Shown: piece after piece, positions 25,343-33,720 of the stretch | How the letters are laid out: the number at the start of each line of letters is the position of its first letter | How positions within the stretch are numbered: the first letter of the stretch is position 1 | Assembly (NCBI RefSeq): GCF_963678845.1 | Contig: NZ_OY787468.1 | Coordinates: 372,001-436,000, forward strand | From: an uncultured Bacteroides sp. | GTDB lineage: Bacteria; Bacteroidota; Bacteroidia; Bacteroidales; Bacteroidaceae | DNA: 64,000 nucleotides | Direction: 5' to 3' | The notes under the pieces: model-generated | What the model was told of the DNA's origin: nothing | The model's database searches: none | What the model saw: the letters and a program-made list of their open reading frames with translations, nothing else | Made by a program: the position numbers and the translations under genes

Positions 25343-25471
25343 GATTAATTGTTTTTAAGGTGAAACAAACTATCTTGTTTAATCTATTGATATTCTTACT
25401 TATCTGCATAAGATATATCAGTAGATTAAACAAATTTACCCTTTTTTTATCTCAGGTTTATAGCTAATTTA

Positions 25472-28246
25472 TCAGTGTGCTTCGAGCCAGTTTTTTCCCC
25501 ATCCGCAGTCGGCTTTCAAGGGAACGTGCATCTTGTAGGCTCTTTCCATCTCTTCTATCACAATCTTTTCCACAAGCTCTTTTTCATTAAAAGGAACACT
25601 GAAGTTAAGTTCATCATGTACCTGAAGAATCATCTTGGCTTGTACATTTTCTTTCTTAAAGCGGTTATAAATATTTACCATTGCAACCTTGATAATATCG
25701 GCAGCGCTTCCCTGAATAGGAGCATTGATTGCATTTCTCTCGGCATATCCACGGACAACTGCATTCCTTGAATTGATATCTTGAAGGTATCTTTTTCTAT
25801 GGAATATAGTCTCAACATAACCATTCTTTTTGGCTACTTCAATACTTTTATCCATGTATTCTTTTACTTTTGGGTAGGTCTCAAAGTAACCATCAATCAG
25901 CTCTTTGGCTTCTTTCCTGTCTACCGCCATTCTTTCCGCCAGTCCGAATACTGATATCCCGTATATGATACCAAAGTTTGCCGTTTTTGCTTTGCGGCGC
26001 ATATCCTTTGTTACCTCAGAAATATCTATCTTATAGACCTTTGCAGCGGTTGCCGCATGAATATCATAGCCGGAAAGAAAGGCATCTATCATGTTTTTGT
26101 CCTCACTTAGATGAGCCATAATTCTCAGTTCAATCTGGGAGTAATCGGCAGAGAAGAAGGTGCATCCTTCATCCGGAATAAATGCTTTACGAATCTCTTT
26201 TCCGTCTTCATCGCGGATTGGTATGTTCTGCAAGTTTGGATTGCTGGAACTTAGTCGGCCGGTTGCAGTAACTGTCTGGTTAAATGATGTATGTATCTTT
26301 CCCGACTGAGGATTTATCAGTTGAGGAAGCGAGTCAATGTAAGTGCTCAACAGCTTTTTTAATCCGCGATATTCCAGAATTTTTTCAACAACAGGGTGTT
26401 TAGTGCGTAAGCTTTCAAGTACATCTTCCGAAGTAGAGTACTGCCCTGTTTTGGTTTTCTTCGCCTTTTCCACCACCTTCAGTTTTTCGAAGAGTACTTC
26501 GCCCACTTGTTTTGGTGAACTGATATTGAATTCCATGCCGGCCAATGAGAAAATGTCTTTCTCTATTTCGTTCATTCTGGCAGTGAAATCCTCAGATGTT
26601 TGTTTAAGTGCTTCGAGATCTAACTTCATTCCATTTCGTTCAATGTAAGCAAGAAGAACAAGCGGCATCTCTATATTATAGAACAAATCTTCAATACCAT
26701 TTTCTTTTAATTCCTTCTCAAGAATATTTTTCAGCTTCAGAGTAACATCGGCATCTTCACAAGCATACTTGTAAACTTTCTCGGGGGAGAGGTCGCGCAT
26801 GTTAAGTTGATTTTTTCCTTTTGCACCAATTAGCTCATCAATGTGAATTGTTTGGTAGTTGAGGTAAATCTCGGCAAGGTAATCCATCCCGTGCCTAAGC
26901 TCGGGTTGAAGAACGTAGTGCGCCACCATGGTATCGAAAAGTTTTCCTTTTACTTCGATGCCATAATTTTGGAGAACCAGCATATCGTACTTGATATTTT
27001 GGCCAACCTTGAGTGATTTCTCATTTTCAAAGACTGGGCGTAATTCATTAACAATTTTTAGTGCTTCCTCTCGTTGGGGAGGCACCGGAATGTAATACGC
27101 CTGGTTTTCGGCCACGCTGAAGCTCATCCCCACCAATTCTGCACTGATTGGATCGGTTCCGGTGGTTTCCGTGTCTAGACTGATGATGTTGTGTGTCATC
27201 ATATTTTGAATAAAAATACGCCTTTTTTCTTCATTATCAATCAGTTGGTAGTCATAATCAAGTGTTTCTAACCCTGTGAGATTTGAGTATTTTTCCTCAA
27301 CTTGTCCATCGGGCGTGAAAATTGCAAAGAGATCGCCTTGCTGAGGAATCACTTTTACCTGTTTTTTCTCCGTTTTAAAAATTCGCTCCATCAAGTTACG
27401 AAATTCCAAATCTTCGAAAATTTTCCTCAGTTCTTCCTCGTTCGGTTCTTCACGAACAAGTTCATCCATTTTCAATTCAATAGGAACATCAATTTTGATG
27501 GTCGCCAAAAATTTTGAGAAAGTGATCATCTCCTTGTTGGTTTCCACTTTTGTTTTCAGTGCACCTTTCAATTGCTCGGTATGCTCAAGCAAATTTTCTA
27601 TACTGCCAAATTCGGCAATTAATTTTAGAGCTGTTTTTTCTCCTACACCCGGACAGCCAGGAATGTTATCCGAAGCATCACCCATGAGACCAAGCATGTC
27701 AATAACCTGAGCAGGGGAGGAGATGTCATATTTAGCTTTCACCTGTTCCACTCCCAAAACTTCGAATTCTTTGTCTCCGTATTTGGGGCGGTACATAAAA
27801 ACATTATCACTTACCAACTGTCCGTAATCTTTATCGGGAGTCATCATGTAAGTTGTGATTCCTTGTTTGCCGGCTTCAGTGGCAAGGGTGCCAATTACAT
27901 CATCGGCTTCGTAACCTGAAACCTCAAGAATAGGTATGCGGTATGCACGAATAATGTCCTTTATAATTGGTACGGAAAGACGAATAGCCTCAGGCGTTTC
28001 TTCGCGTTGGGCTTTATATTTCTCGTAAGCTTCGTGTCTGAAAGTTGGTCCGGAAGGGTCAAAAGCGACTCCAATATGTGTGGGATTTTCCTTTTTCAAC
28101 AGCTCCTCAAGTGTATTTACAAAGCCTAATATTGCGGATGTATTAAAGCCTTTTGAGTTAATTCTTGGGCTTTTAATAAATGCGTAATATGCTCTGTATA
28201 TGAGTGCATAAGCGTCTAAAAGGAACAATTTGTCTTTCTGATTCAT
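25472..28246 (-). CDS. polA: DNA polymerase I
   Basis: A 924-residue enzyme for Okazaki-fragment maturation and gap repair. The ATG at 28246 is chosen (MNQKDKLFLLDAYALIYRAYYAF); the frame extends 11 residues further without family similarity. Domains: 5'-3' exonuclease (1 to about 290, with YEADDVIGTLA and GLMGDASDNIPG), 3'-5' exonuclease with an intact DEDD start (SLDTETTGTDP), and polymerase with motif A (DYSQIELRIMAHL), motif B (RRKAKTANFGIIYGIS) and motif C (QVHDELNF). So proofreading should be active, unlike in many Bacillota homologues. It is divergent from the prenyl synthase gene with an 88-base gap. Confidence 0.97.
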   Translation of the reverse strand: MNQKDKLFLLDAYALIYRAYYAFIKSPRINSKGFNTSAILGFVNTLEELLKKENPTHIGVAFDPSGPTFRHEAYEKYKAQREETPEAIRLSVPIIKDIIRAYRIPILEVSGYEADDVIGTLATEAGKQGITTYMMTPDKDYGQLVSDNVFMYRPKYGDKEFEVLGVEQVKAKYDISSPAQVIDMLGLMGDASDNIPGCPGVGEKTALKLIAEFGSIENLLEHTEQLKGALKTKVETNKEMITFSKFLATIKIDVPIELKMDELVREEPNEEELRKIFEDLEFRNLMERIFKTEKKQVKVIPQQGDLFAIFTPDGQVEEKYSNLTGLETLDYDYQLIDNEEKRRIFIQNMMTHNIISLDTETTGTDPISAELVGMSFSVAENQAYYIPVPPQREEALKIVNELRPVFENEKSLKVGQNIKYDMLVLQNYGIEVKGKLFDTMVAHYVLQPELRHGMDYLAEIYLNYQTIHIDELIGAKGKNQLNMRDLSPEKVYKYACEDADVTLKLKNILEKELKENGIEDLFYNIEMPLVLLAYIERNGMKLDLEALKQTSEDFTARMNEIEKDIFSLAGMEFNISSPKQVGEVLFEKLKVVEKAKKTKTGQYSTSEDVLESLRTKHPVVEKILEYRGLKKLLSTYIDSLPQLINPQSGKIHTSFNQTVTATGRLSSSNPNLQNIPIRDEDGKEIRKAFIPDEGCTFFSADYSQIELRIMAHLSEDKNMIDAFLSGYDIHAATAAKVYKIDISEVTKDMRRKAKTANFGIIYGISVFGLAERMAVDRKEAKELIDGYFETYPKVKEYMDKSIEVAKKNGYVETIFHRKRYLQDINSRNAVVRGYAERNAINAPIQGSAADIIKVAMVNIYNRFKKENVQAKMILQVHDELNFSVPFNEKELVEKIVIEEMERAYKMHVPLKADCGWGKNWLEAH

Positions 28247-28307
28247 AATAAATTGAATTTTTCTTTGGTAAAAGTACAAAAAAATACCATATTAATGGTT
28301 TTATTAT

Positions 28308-28315
28308 TACTTTTG
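28308..28315 (+). promoter_or_regulatory. -7 promoter box of the prenyl synthase gene
   Basis: TACTTTTG fits TAnnTTTG, 19 bases before the ATG at 28335. No TTTG box is seen at the standard distance. Confidence 0.45.
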
Positions 28316-28334
28316 TGGCTAAATCGTATTTTGT

Positions 28335-29309
28335 ATGGACAAATTATCTCAGATTAAGTCTCCTGTTATTTCAGATCTGGAGCAATTTAAAGAGCTCTTT
28401 AATAGTTCATTGGATAATTCAAACCCGCTGTTACAAGAGGTTCTTTCTCATATTAAGCAACGGGGAGGGAAGATGATGCGTCCTATTTTAGTGCTTCTTA
28501 TTGCCCGTTTATTGGGAAAGGTTTCTCAGTCTACACTGCACTCTGCTGTATCTTTGGAGCTACTTCACACAGCCAGTTTGGTGCATGATGATGTGGTTGA
28601 TGAAAGCTCGGAGCGCCGTGGACAAGCCTCTGTGAATGCTTTATATAACAATAAAGTGTCTATTTTGGTGGGCGATTATTTACTTGCTACGTGTCTTTTT
28701 CAAGCTGCTTATTCAGGTAATAATGAGATTATAAAGGTTGTTTCGCGTTTAGGACAGGACTTGTCTGAAGGAGAGCTTTTACAGCTTACCAATGTTAGTA
28801 ATACTGAGATTACTGAGTCTGTGTACTTTGATGTTATCCGGAAAAAGACCGCTGCTTTGTTTGCTGCCTGCACTCATACCGCTGCATTAGCTGCAGGAGT
28901 TTCTCCAGAAACTGTAGAATTTGCCCATCTATTTGGTGAATATATTGGTATTTGCTTTCAGATTAAAGACGATATTTTTGATTATTACGAAGACACTGAG
29001 GTAGGCAAACCCACCGGAAATGATATGCGCGAAGGCAAATTAACGCTTCCTGCAATTTTTGCTATAAATACGGCTGAAAGCGAAGAAGGGAAGGAGCTTG
29101 CAGTGAAGATTAAATCGGGTGGTGCAACTGATGATGAGATAAAGCGCCTGATAGATTTCTCAAAGGAAAACGGAGGTATAGAATATGCTACTAAAGTGAT
29201 GTTTGAATACCATGCAAAGGCGCTTCAATTACTCGAGGATTTTCCTGATTCAGACATTAAGCAATCACTCGTTTCCTATTTGGATTACGTGGTTGACCGA
29301 AAGAAATAA
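28335..29309 (+). CDS. Long-chain all-trans polyprenyl diphosphate synthase
   Basis: A 324-residue trans-prenyltransferase that adds isopentenyl diphosphate to an allylic chain; in Bacteroides it likely supplies the menaquinone side chain. The first Asp-rich motif is DDVVD at 85-89 and the second DDIFD at 212-216. GGKMMRP (45-50) is the substrate-phosphate loop. Small residues four and five positions before the first motif (Ala80, Ser81) leave the product pocket open, which fits a long-chain product such as octaprenyl or longer. It has its own -7 box and a terminator shared with deoC. Confidence 0.93.
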   Translation: MDKLSQIKSPVISDLEQFKELFNSSLDNSNPLLQEVLSHIKQRGGKMMRPILVLLIARLLGKVSQSTLHSAVSLELLHTASLVHDDVVDESSERRGQASVNALYNNKVSILVGDYLLATCLFQAAYSGNNEIIKVVSRLGQDLSEGELLQLTNVSNTEITESVYFDVIRKKTAALFAACTHTAALAAGVSPETVEFAHLFGEYIGICFQIKDDIFDYYEDTEVGKPTGNDMREGKLTLPAIFAINTAESEEGKELAVKIKSGGATDDEIKRLIDFSKENGGIEYATKVMFEYHAKALQLLEDFPDSDIKQSLVSYLDYVVDRKK

Positions 29310-29359
29310 GGTAAATCTTGCTGGAAGTTAAGCCTTTCTTTCCTTTAATCTTTGAGATA

Positions 29360-29413
29360 AAGTGTAGACATTAACCAAAAAAAGCGTAGAGCTTACTTAT
29401 ATTAAGTGTAGAC
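29360..29413. repeat. Intergenic repeat cluster F: three direct copies at an exact 22-bp period
   Basis: AAGTGTAGAC (29360), AAGCGTAGAG (29382) and AAGTGTAGAC (29404) start exactly 22 bases apart. They lie between the prenyl synthase stop and the terminator. The core GTAGAC recurs in cluster H at 50 kb. Confidence 0.8.
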
Positions 29414-29481
29414 CTTTTGTCTGATCTTTCGCCTGTAACTGGCTTAATTGTATAGTTGTTTTTATTTAACTTTATATATAA

Positions 29482-29525
29482 AATCCCCTGAGTTTCTTCT
29501 TTTAATGGAAGATAATCAGGGGATT
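29482..29525. terminator. Bidirectional terminator between prenyl synthase and deoC
   Basis: AATCCCCTGA (29482-29491) pairs with TCAGGGGATT (29516-29525). The plus-strand side is followed by CCTTTTT; the minus side runs into a T-rich stretch. Confidence 0.75.
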
Positions 29526-29578
29526 CCTTTTTGCTGGTTACTAATACTAGGCTTTAAAAAAGCTTTGTTTCTTTGGGT

Positions 29579-30481
29579 TTAGAAGAACTTTATATCTTCT
29601 CCTTTGATATCGGATAACAGTAGATTGGCAAGGCGGCTTGTTCCTAAACGGAAGAGCTCATTAGTTAGCCATTCTTTGCCCAGAACTTCTTTAACGATGC
29701 TGTAATATACAAGGGCATCATTTACGGTATTAAGGCCTCCAGCAGGCTTAAAACCTATTTTGTTGCCTGTTTCTTCGTAGTATTCCTTGATAGCTTGACA
29801 CATTACATAAGCAGCCTCTGGCGTTGCGGCAGGTTGTTGTTTGCCGGTGGATGTTTTAATGAAATCGGCACCTGCATAGATGGATAAGATAGAGGCCTTT
29901 TTGATATTGGAAGCACTGCCCAGCGCTCCGGTTTCAAGAATAACTTTCAGGTGATTTTCCTTGCAAGTATCCTTTATTTCCTGAATTTCGTCGCACATTG
30001 TTTCATAGTCACCGCTGAGGAATTTACCAACAGAAATAACAATATCAATCTCATTTGCGCCTTCCATCAAAGCCATTGCGGTCTCGGCAATCTTAACTTC
30101 AATAAAGGTTTGTGAAGAAGGAAAGCCTGCGCTTACGGCAGCTATCTTAACGTTGTCAGCTTCTAAAGTGTCGCTCACAACTTGTGCCATATTAGGGTAC
30201 ACACAGATGGCGGCAACATTGTCAATGTCTCCGTATTCATCAGCAAACTTATTGACTTTCTCAGTGAATTTCATCACGCTTTCTTCATTGTCTGTAGTGT
30301 TAAGTGTAGTCAGATCAATGCAGTGAAAAAGGAATTTCTTTACGTCTTCAGTGTTGTTTTCAGGCACTCTTTTTTCGATTATTGCAGCAACTTTTGCCTT
30401 AATATCATCGTCGTTAATGTCAGTATTATACTTGCCTAAAGCTATTTCATACTTAGTTCTTTGTTCTTCGCTATTTTCCAT
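29579..30481 (-). CDS. deoC: Deoxyribose-phosphate aldolase
   Basis: A 300-residue class I aldolase that splits 2-deoxyribose 5-phosphate into acetaldehyde and glyceraldehyde 3-phosphate. The Schiff-base Lys is in ADFIKTSTGK, with the proton-relay Lys in KPAGGLNT (GFKPAGG). EIDIVISVGKFLSG and KVILETGALG are the other barrel signature strands. The length is that of the longer E. coli-like form. The start overlaps the end of the mazG-like gene by 11 bases, so it is translated from the same message and is the last gene of the mnmG-apt-uvrC-dtd-mazG-deoC run. Confidence 0.95.
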   Translation of the reverse strand: MENSEEQRTKYEIALGKYNTDINDDDIKAKVAAIIEKRVPENNTEDVKKFLFHCIDLTTLNTTDNEESVMKFTEKVNKFADEYGDIDNVAAICVYPNMAQVVSDTLEADNVKIAAVSAGFPSSQTFIEVKIAETAMALMEGANEIDIVISVGKFLSGDYETMCDEIQEIKDTCKENHLKVILETGALGSASNIKKASILSIYAGADFIKTSTGKQQPAATPEAAYVMCQAIKEYYEETGNKIGFKPAGGLNTVNDALVYYSIVKEVLGKEWLTNELFRLGTSRLANLLLSDIKGEDIKFF

Positions 30482-30806
30482 TACTTGTCAGTTTAGGATT
30501 GTTTATATGTCTTTCGTTATCTCTTTTTGTTTTCTTTTCGAGGTTCTTTTTAAAAGCTTCTGTAAGGTCTACGCCAGTTTGGTTTGCCAGACAAAGAAGT
30601 ACCCAAAGTACATCCGTCATTTCATCGGCCAGGTTGCATTCTTCCCCCTCTTTAAAAGACTGATCTCCGTATTTCCTGGCAATGACCCGCGCTAGTTCAC
30701 CCACCTCTTCGGTTAGAATTGCCATGTTGGTCAACTCGCTAAAGTAGCGCACTCCGTATGTTTTTATCCAGCTATCGACCTCTTTTTGTGCTTCTTCCAG
30801 AGTCAT
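30471..30806 (-). CDS. MazG-like nucleotide pyrophosphohydrolase
   Basis: A 111-residue all-alpha NTP pyrophosphatase of the MazG/iMazG group, which hydrolyses house-cleaning or non-canonical NTPs to NMP and pyrophosphate. The metal-binding motifs are EEVGELARVIA (EExxE) and, after a loop, DEMTDVLWVLLCLAN (ExxD type). It is a single-domain short form, unlike the two-domain E. coli MazG. The start codon shares one base with the dtd stop (TAATG), and it overlaps deoC by 11 bases. Confidence 0.9.
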   Translation of the reverse strand: MTLEEAQKEVDSWIKTYGVRYFSELTNMAILTEEVGELARVIARKYGDQSFKEGEECNLADEMTDVLWVLLCLANQTGVDLTEAFKKNLEKKTKRDNERHINNPKLTSNGK

Positions 30807-31258
30807 TATTCCTTGTTTTTAGTGTCCATGCAGATTGTTACCGGACCGTTATTTAAAAGCTCCACTTTCATGTCGGCACCAAACTCACCGGTTCCCACTT
30901 CCTTTCCCAGAGCAATGCTTAATTCATTGCAGAAAGTCTCGTAAAGAGGCACGGAGATCTCGTGTTTTGCCGCCTTTATGTAGGAGGGGCGATTCCCTTT
31001 CTTGGTAGATGCATGAAGTGTGAACTGGCTGATAACAAGGATTTCTCCGTTCAAATCCAGCACAGATTTATTCATCACTCCGTTTTCATCGTCAAAAATC
31101 CTCAGATTAACGATTTTTTTGCATAGCCATTCTATGTCTTCTTGCCCATCGGCTTCCTCAATGCCCGCCAGTACCAGCAATCCTTCTTTAATAGCAGATT
31201 TACATGTCCCGTTAATTGTGACAGATGCATGGCTGACGCGTTGTATTACAGCTCTCAT
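30806..31258 (-). CDS. dtd: D-aminoacyl-tRNA deacylase
   Basis: A 150-residue enzyme that removes D-amino acids (and glycine from tRNA-Ala) from tRNA. The ATG at 31258 gives the standard N-terminus MRAVIQRVSHASVTI; the frame continues 33 residues upstream without similarity and towards uvrC. The active-site pair of motifs is intact: SQFTLHAS and NNGPVTICMD, the latter holding the Gly-cis-Pro selectivity filter. It lies 49 bases after the uvrC stop and shares one base with the mazG-like start. Confidence 0.96.
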   Translation of the reverse strand: MRAVIQRVSHASVTINGTCKSAIKEGLLVLAGIEEADGQEDIEWLCKKIVNLRIFDDENGVMNKSVLDLNGEILVISQFTLHASTKKGNRPSYIKAAKHEISVPLYETFCNELSIALGKEVGTGEFGADMKVELLNNGPVTICMDTKNKE

Positions 31259-31307
31259 TTTATAAAATTTCTTGTTATCGCGAAAGGCAAAGTTAGTGAT
31301 TCTAACT

Positions 31308-33119
31308 TTATTTTCGTAGGTTATCGAGGATATTTTTAGCTTTTGCTTCGCCAACAATGGTCGAAAGTTCTTCCAGAGAAGCTTCCTGGATGCGTTTTAC
31401 ACTCTTAAATTCTTTGAGTAATGCAGTTTTTGTCTTCTCGCCAATGCCTTTTATCTCATCCAAAGCCGACTTAGTTTGCCCTTTGCTGCGCTTATTACGG
31501 TGAAAAGTAATGCCAAAACGGTGAGCTTCATCACGTAAATGCTGGATAACTTTCAGGCTTTCCGAGTTCTTATCCAGGTAAAGAGGGTAGGGATCATCGG
31601 GAAAGAATATCTCTTCCAGCTTTTTGGCAATGCCAATTAACGTTACTCTTCCAAATAGATTAAGTTCATTAAAGATCTTCTGAGCTGAGCTTAGCTGCCC
31701 TTTACCACCGTCTACAATGACCAACTGGGGCAAAGGCTGCTTTTCGTCTAATAAACGCTTATATCGCCTGTAAACGATCTCTTCCATGGAAGCGAAGTCA
31801 TTTGGTCCTTCCACTGTCTTAATATTGAAGTGGCGATAGTCTTTTTTCGACGGTTTTGCTTTCTTAAATACTACGCAGGAAGCAACTGGATAAGCTCCTT
31901 GAATATTGGAGTTATCGAAGCATTCTATGTGCATGGGAAGGTCTTTCAGATGAAAATCGCTCTGCATCTTTTTCATAATTCGAATACTTCGCTGTTCGGG
32001 ATTCAGCTTTTCAGCCTGTTTTAACCGGTCTACCTTGTATTGCTTCACGTTCATCTGCGAAAGTTCAAGCAGTTTCTTTTTGTCTCCTCTCTGTGGAACG
32101 GTGAAAACAACGTTGTTGAGCTCTATATCCATCTCAAAAGGAACAATTATTTCCCGTGAAAGACTCTTATATCTTTCACGCATTTCTATAATGCCAAGAG
32201 ATAGCAACTCTTCTGTAGTCTCGTTAAGACGTTTTTTGTACTCGAAAGTAAATGCCTGATTAATGCTTCCGTTGGTAATATGCAGGTAATTGATAAAGGC
32301 AGATTTCTCATCGTCGGCAATAGAGAACACATCAATGTTATGAAGAATAGAGCTTACAACCTCAGATTTTGCACGGTAATTCTCTATTAATTCAAATTTC
32401 TCCTTCAGTTTATGCGCTTCTTCAAACTTTAGCTCCATGGCTAAGTTCTGCATCCTTTGAAACAGTGTCTTGCTTATCTCCTGAGTGTTTCCTTTAAGGA
32501 TCTCCTTAATTTCAGCAATATTCTTTAAATATTCATCGTGAGACATCAGACCCACACAGGGCCCGGCGCAATTTTTAATATGGTATTCCAGACAAACTTT
32601 GAATTTGCCTAAACGAATATTCTCGGGAGTAAGGTTTAAATGACAGGTTCGGATAGGATATAAGTGCTTTACAAGGTCTAGCAAAGCGTTCATTGACGGT
32701 GCGTGGCTGTAAGGGCCATAATAAGTAGAACCGTCACGGATTATTCTTCTTGTTTTATATATGCGTGGGAAATACTCATTGCTTATGCAGATAGAAGGAT
32801 AAGTTTTATCATCCTTCAGCAGTACGTTGTAGCGTGGTTTGTATTTTTTTATAAGATTATTCTCCAGCAATAATGCATCTTCTTCGGTATTTACTACGAT
32901 ATAACGAATATCTGCAATCTTGCTAACCAGAATTCTAGTCTTTCCTGATTCGTGCTCTTTGCTAAAGTAGGAGTAAACCCTTCGCTTTAGGTTCTTAGCC
33001 TTTCCAACATAGATAATGGTACCTTCGGAGTTTAAATACTGATAAATTCCAGGTCCTTCAGGGAGATTTAATACAATTCCCTTTAAATAATCTGAAATAT
33101 TTAGCTCCTGAGGTTCCAT
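31308..33119 (-). CDS. uvrC: Excinuclease ABC subunit C
   Basis: A 603-residue nuclease that makes both incisions in nucleotide-excision repair. The N-terminal GIY-YIG domain (GIYQYLNSEGTIIYVGKAKNLKRRV, here split as GIYQYL and IIYVGKAKNL) makes the 3' cut. A Cys-containing segment (CHLNLTP, CLEYHIKNCAGPC), a UVR motif near 200-235, the RNase H-like 5' nuclease (ECFDNSNIQG, VIVDGGKGQL, DEAHRF) and C-terminal tandem helix-hairpin-helix (GIGEKTKTALL) follow. Length is normal. It starts 20 bases after apt. Confidence 0.97.
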   Translation of the reverse strand: MEPQELNISDYLKGIVLNLPEGPGIYQYLNSEGTIIYVGKAKNLKRRVYSYFSKEHESGKTRILVSKIADIRYIVVNTEEDALLLENNLIKKYKPRYNVLLKDDKTYPSICISNEYFPRIYKTRRIIRDGSTYYGPYSHAPSMNALLDLVKHLYPIRTCHLNLTPENIRLGKFKVCLEYHIKNCAGPCVGLMSHDEYLKNIAEIKEILKGNTQEISKTLFQRMQNLAMELKFEEAHKLKEKFELIENYRAKSEVVSSILHNIDVFSIADDEKSAFINYLHITNGSINQAFTFEYKKRLNETTEELLSLGIIEMRERYKSLSREIIVPFEMDIELNNVVFTVPQRGDKKKLLELSQMNVKQYKVDRLKQAEKLNPEQRSIRIMKKMQSDFHLKDLPMHIECFDNSNIQGAYPVASCVVFKKAKPSKKDYRHFNIKTVEGPNDFASMEEIVYRRYKRLLDEKQPLPQLVIVDGGKGQLSSAQKIFNELNLFGRVTLIGIAKKLEEIFFPDDPYPLYLDKNSESLKVIQHLRDEAHRFGITFHRNKRSKGQTKSALDEIKGIGEKTKTALLKEFKSVKRIQEASLEELSTIVGEAKAKNILDNLRK

Positions 33120-33139
33120 TATTTACATGTTTTAGCTTA

Positions 33140-33664
33140 TTAAAGAACTAAAACGGCTTCAATGTTATCTTCTTCGCTGAAGATTGCACGTCCGTTCAAC
33201 TCTTTTAATTCAATGATGAAATTTACATAAACAGCTTTTGGATTAAATCTCTTGGTTAATTTGATAGCTGCTTTCATTGTTCCACCAGTTGCTAAAAGAT
33301 CATCGTGCAGTAATACTACGTCATCTTCCGTAATAGCATCTTTGTGAACCTGGATAGTATCTGTGCCGTATTCTTTATTATAACTTTCTTCCAAAGTTTC
33401 TGCAGGCAGTTTACCTGGTTTACGGATAGGAATAAATCCTGCTCCTAATCTTGCAGCTAAAATAGGTCCCATTATAAATCCTCGTGACTCTATACCTGCA
33501 ACTTTAGTGATCCCTTTATCTTTATACATTTCATAAAGTTCGTCAGAAAGTTCCTTTAAACAATCGGGATCTTTAAATAGTGTAGTCTCATCTTTAAACT
33601 GAATTCCAGGTATAGGGAAATTGGGGACATTTCTAATGCTCTTAATGAGCTTTTCTTTGTTCAT
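33140..33664 (-). CDS. apt: Adenine phosphoribosyltransferase
   Basis: A 174-residue purine-salvage enzyme that makes AMP from adenine and PRPP. The PRPP-binding signature is VVLLHDDLLATGGT, with the flexible loop around ETLEESYNKEYGTD and the base-recognition GIESRGFIMG. Full length. Upstream, 56 bases separate it from mnmG, and those contain the parS-like palindrome. Downstream uvrC begins after 20 bases. Confidence 0.96.
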   Translation of the reverse strand: MNKEKLIKSIRNVPNFPIPGIQFKDETTLFKDPDCLKELSDELYEMYKDKGITKVAGIESRGFIMGPILAARLGAGFIPIRKPGKLPAETLEESYNKEYGTDTIQVHKDAITEDDVVLLHDDLLATGGTMKAAIKLTKRFNPKAVYVNFIIELKELNGRAIFSEEDNIEAVLVL

Positions 33665-33698
33665 AGCCAGTATTTTAGTTGTTTCTTATTAATTTAAT

Positions 33699-33714
33699 TG
33701 TTTCACGTGAAACG
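33699..33714. other. parS-like site between mnmG and apt
   Basis: TGTTTCACGTGAAACG matches the conserved chromosomal parS sequence TGTTTCACGTGAAACA at 15 of 16 positions, including the whole central GTTTCACGTGAAAC palindrome. It is in the only noncoding stretch between these two genes. parS is where ParB loads to form the partition complex, and such sites usually cluster near the replication origin. No parA or parB gene is in the window. Confidence 0.75.
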
Positions 33715-33720
33715 GAGCTC

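Noticed and set aside
31259..31357. Longer dtd with 33 extra N-terminal residues
   Set aside because: The extension overlaps the uvrC end and lacks family similarity, while the ATG at 31258 gives the invariant start MRAVIQRV.
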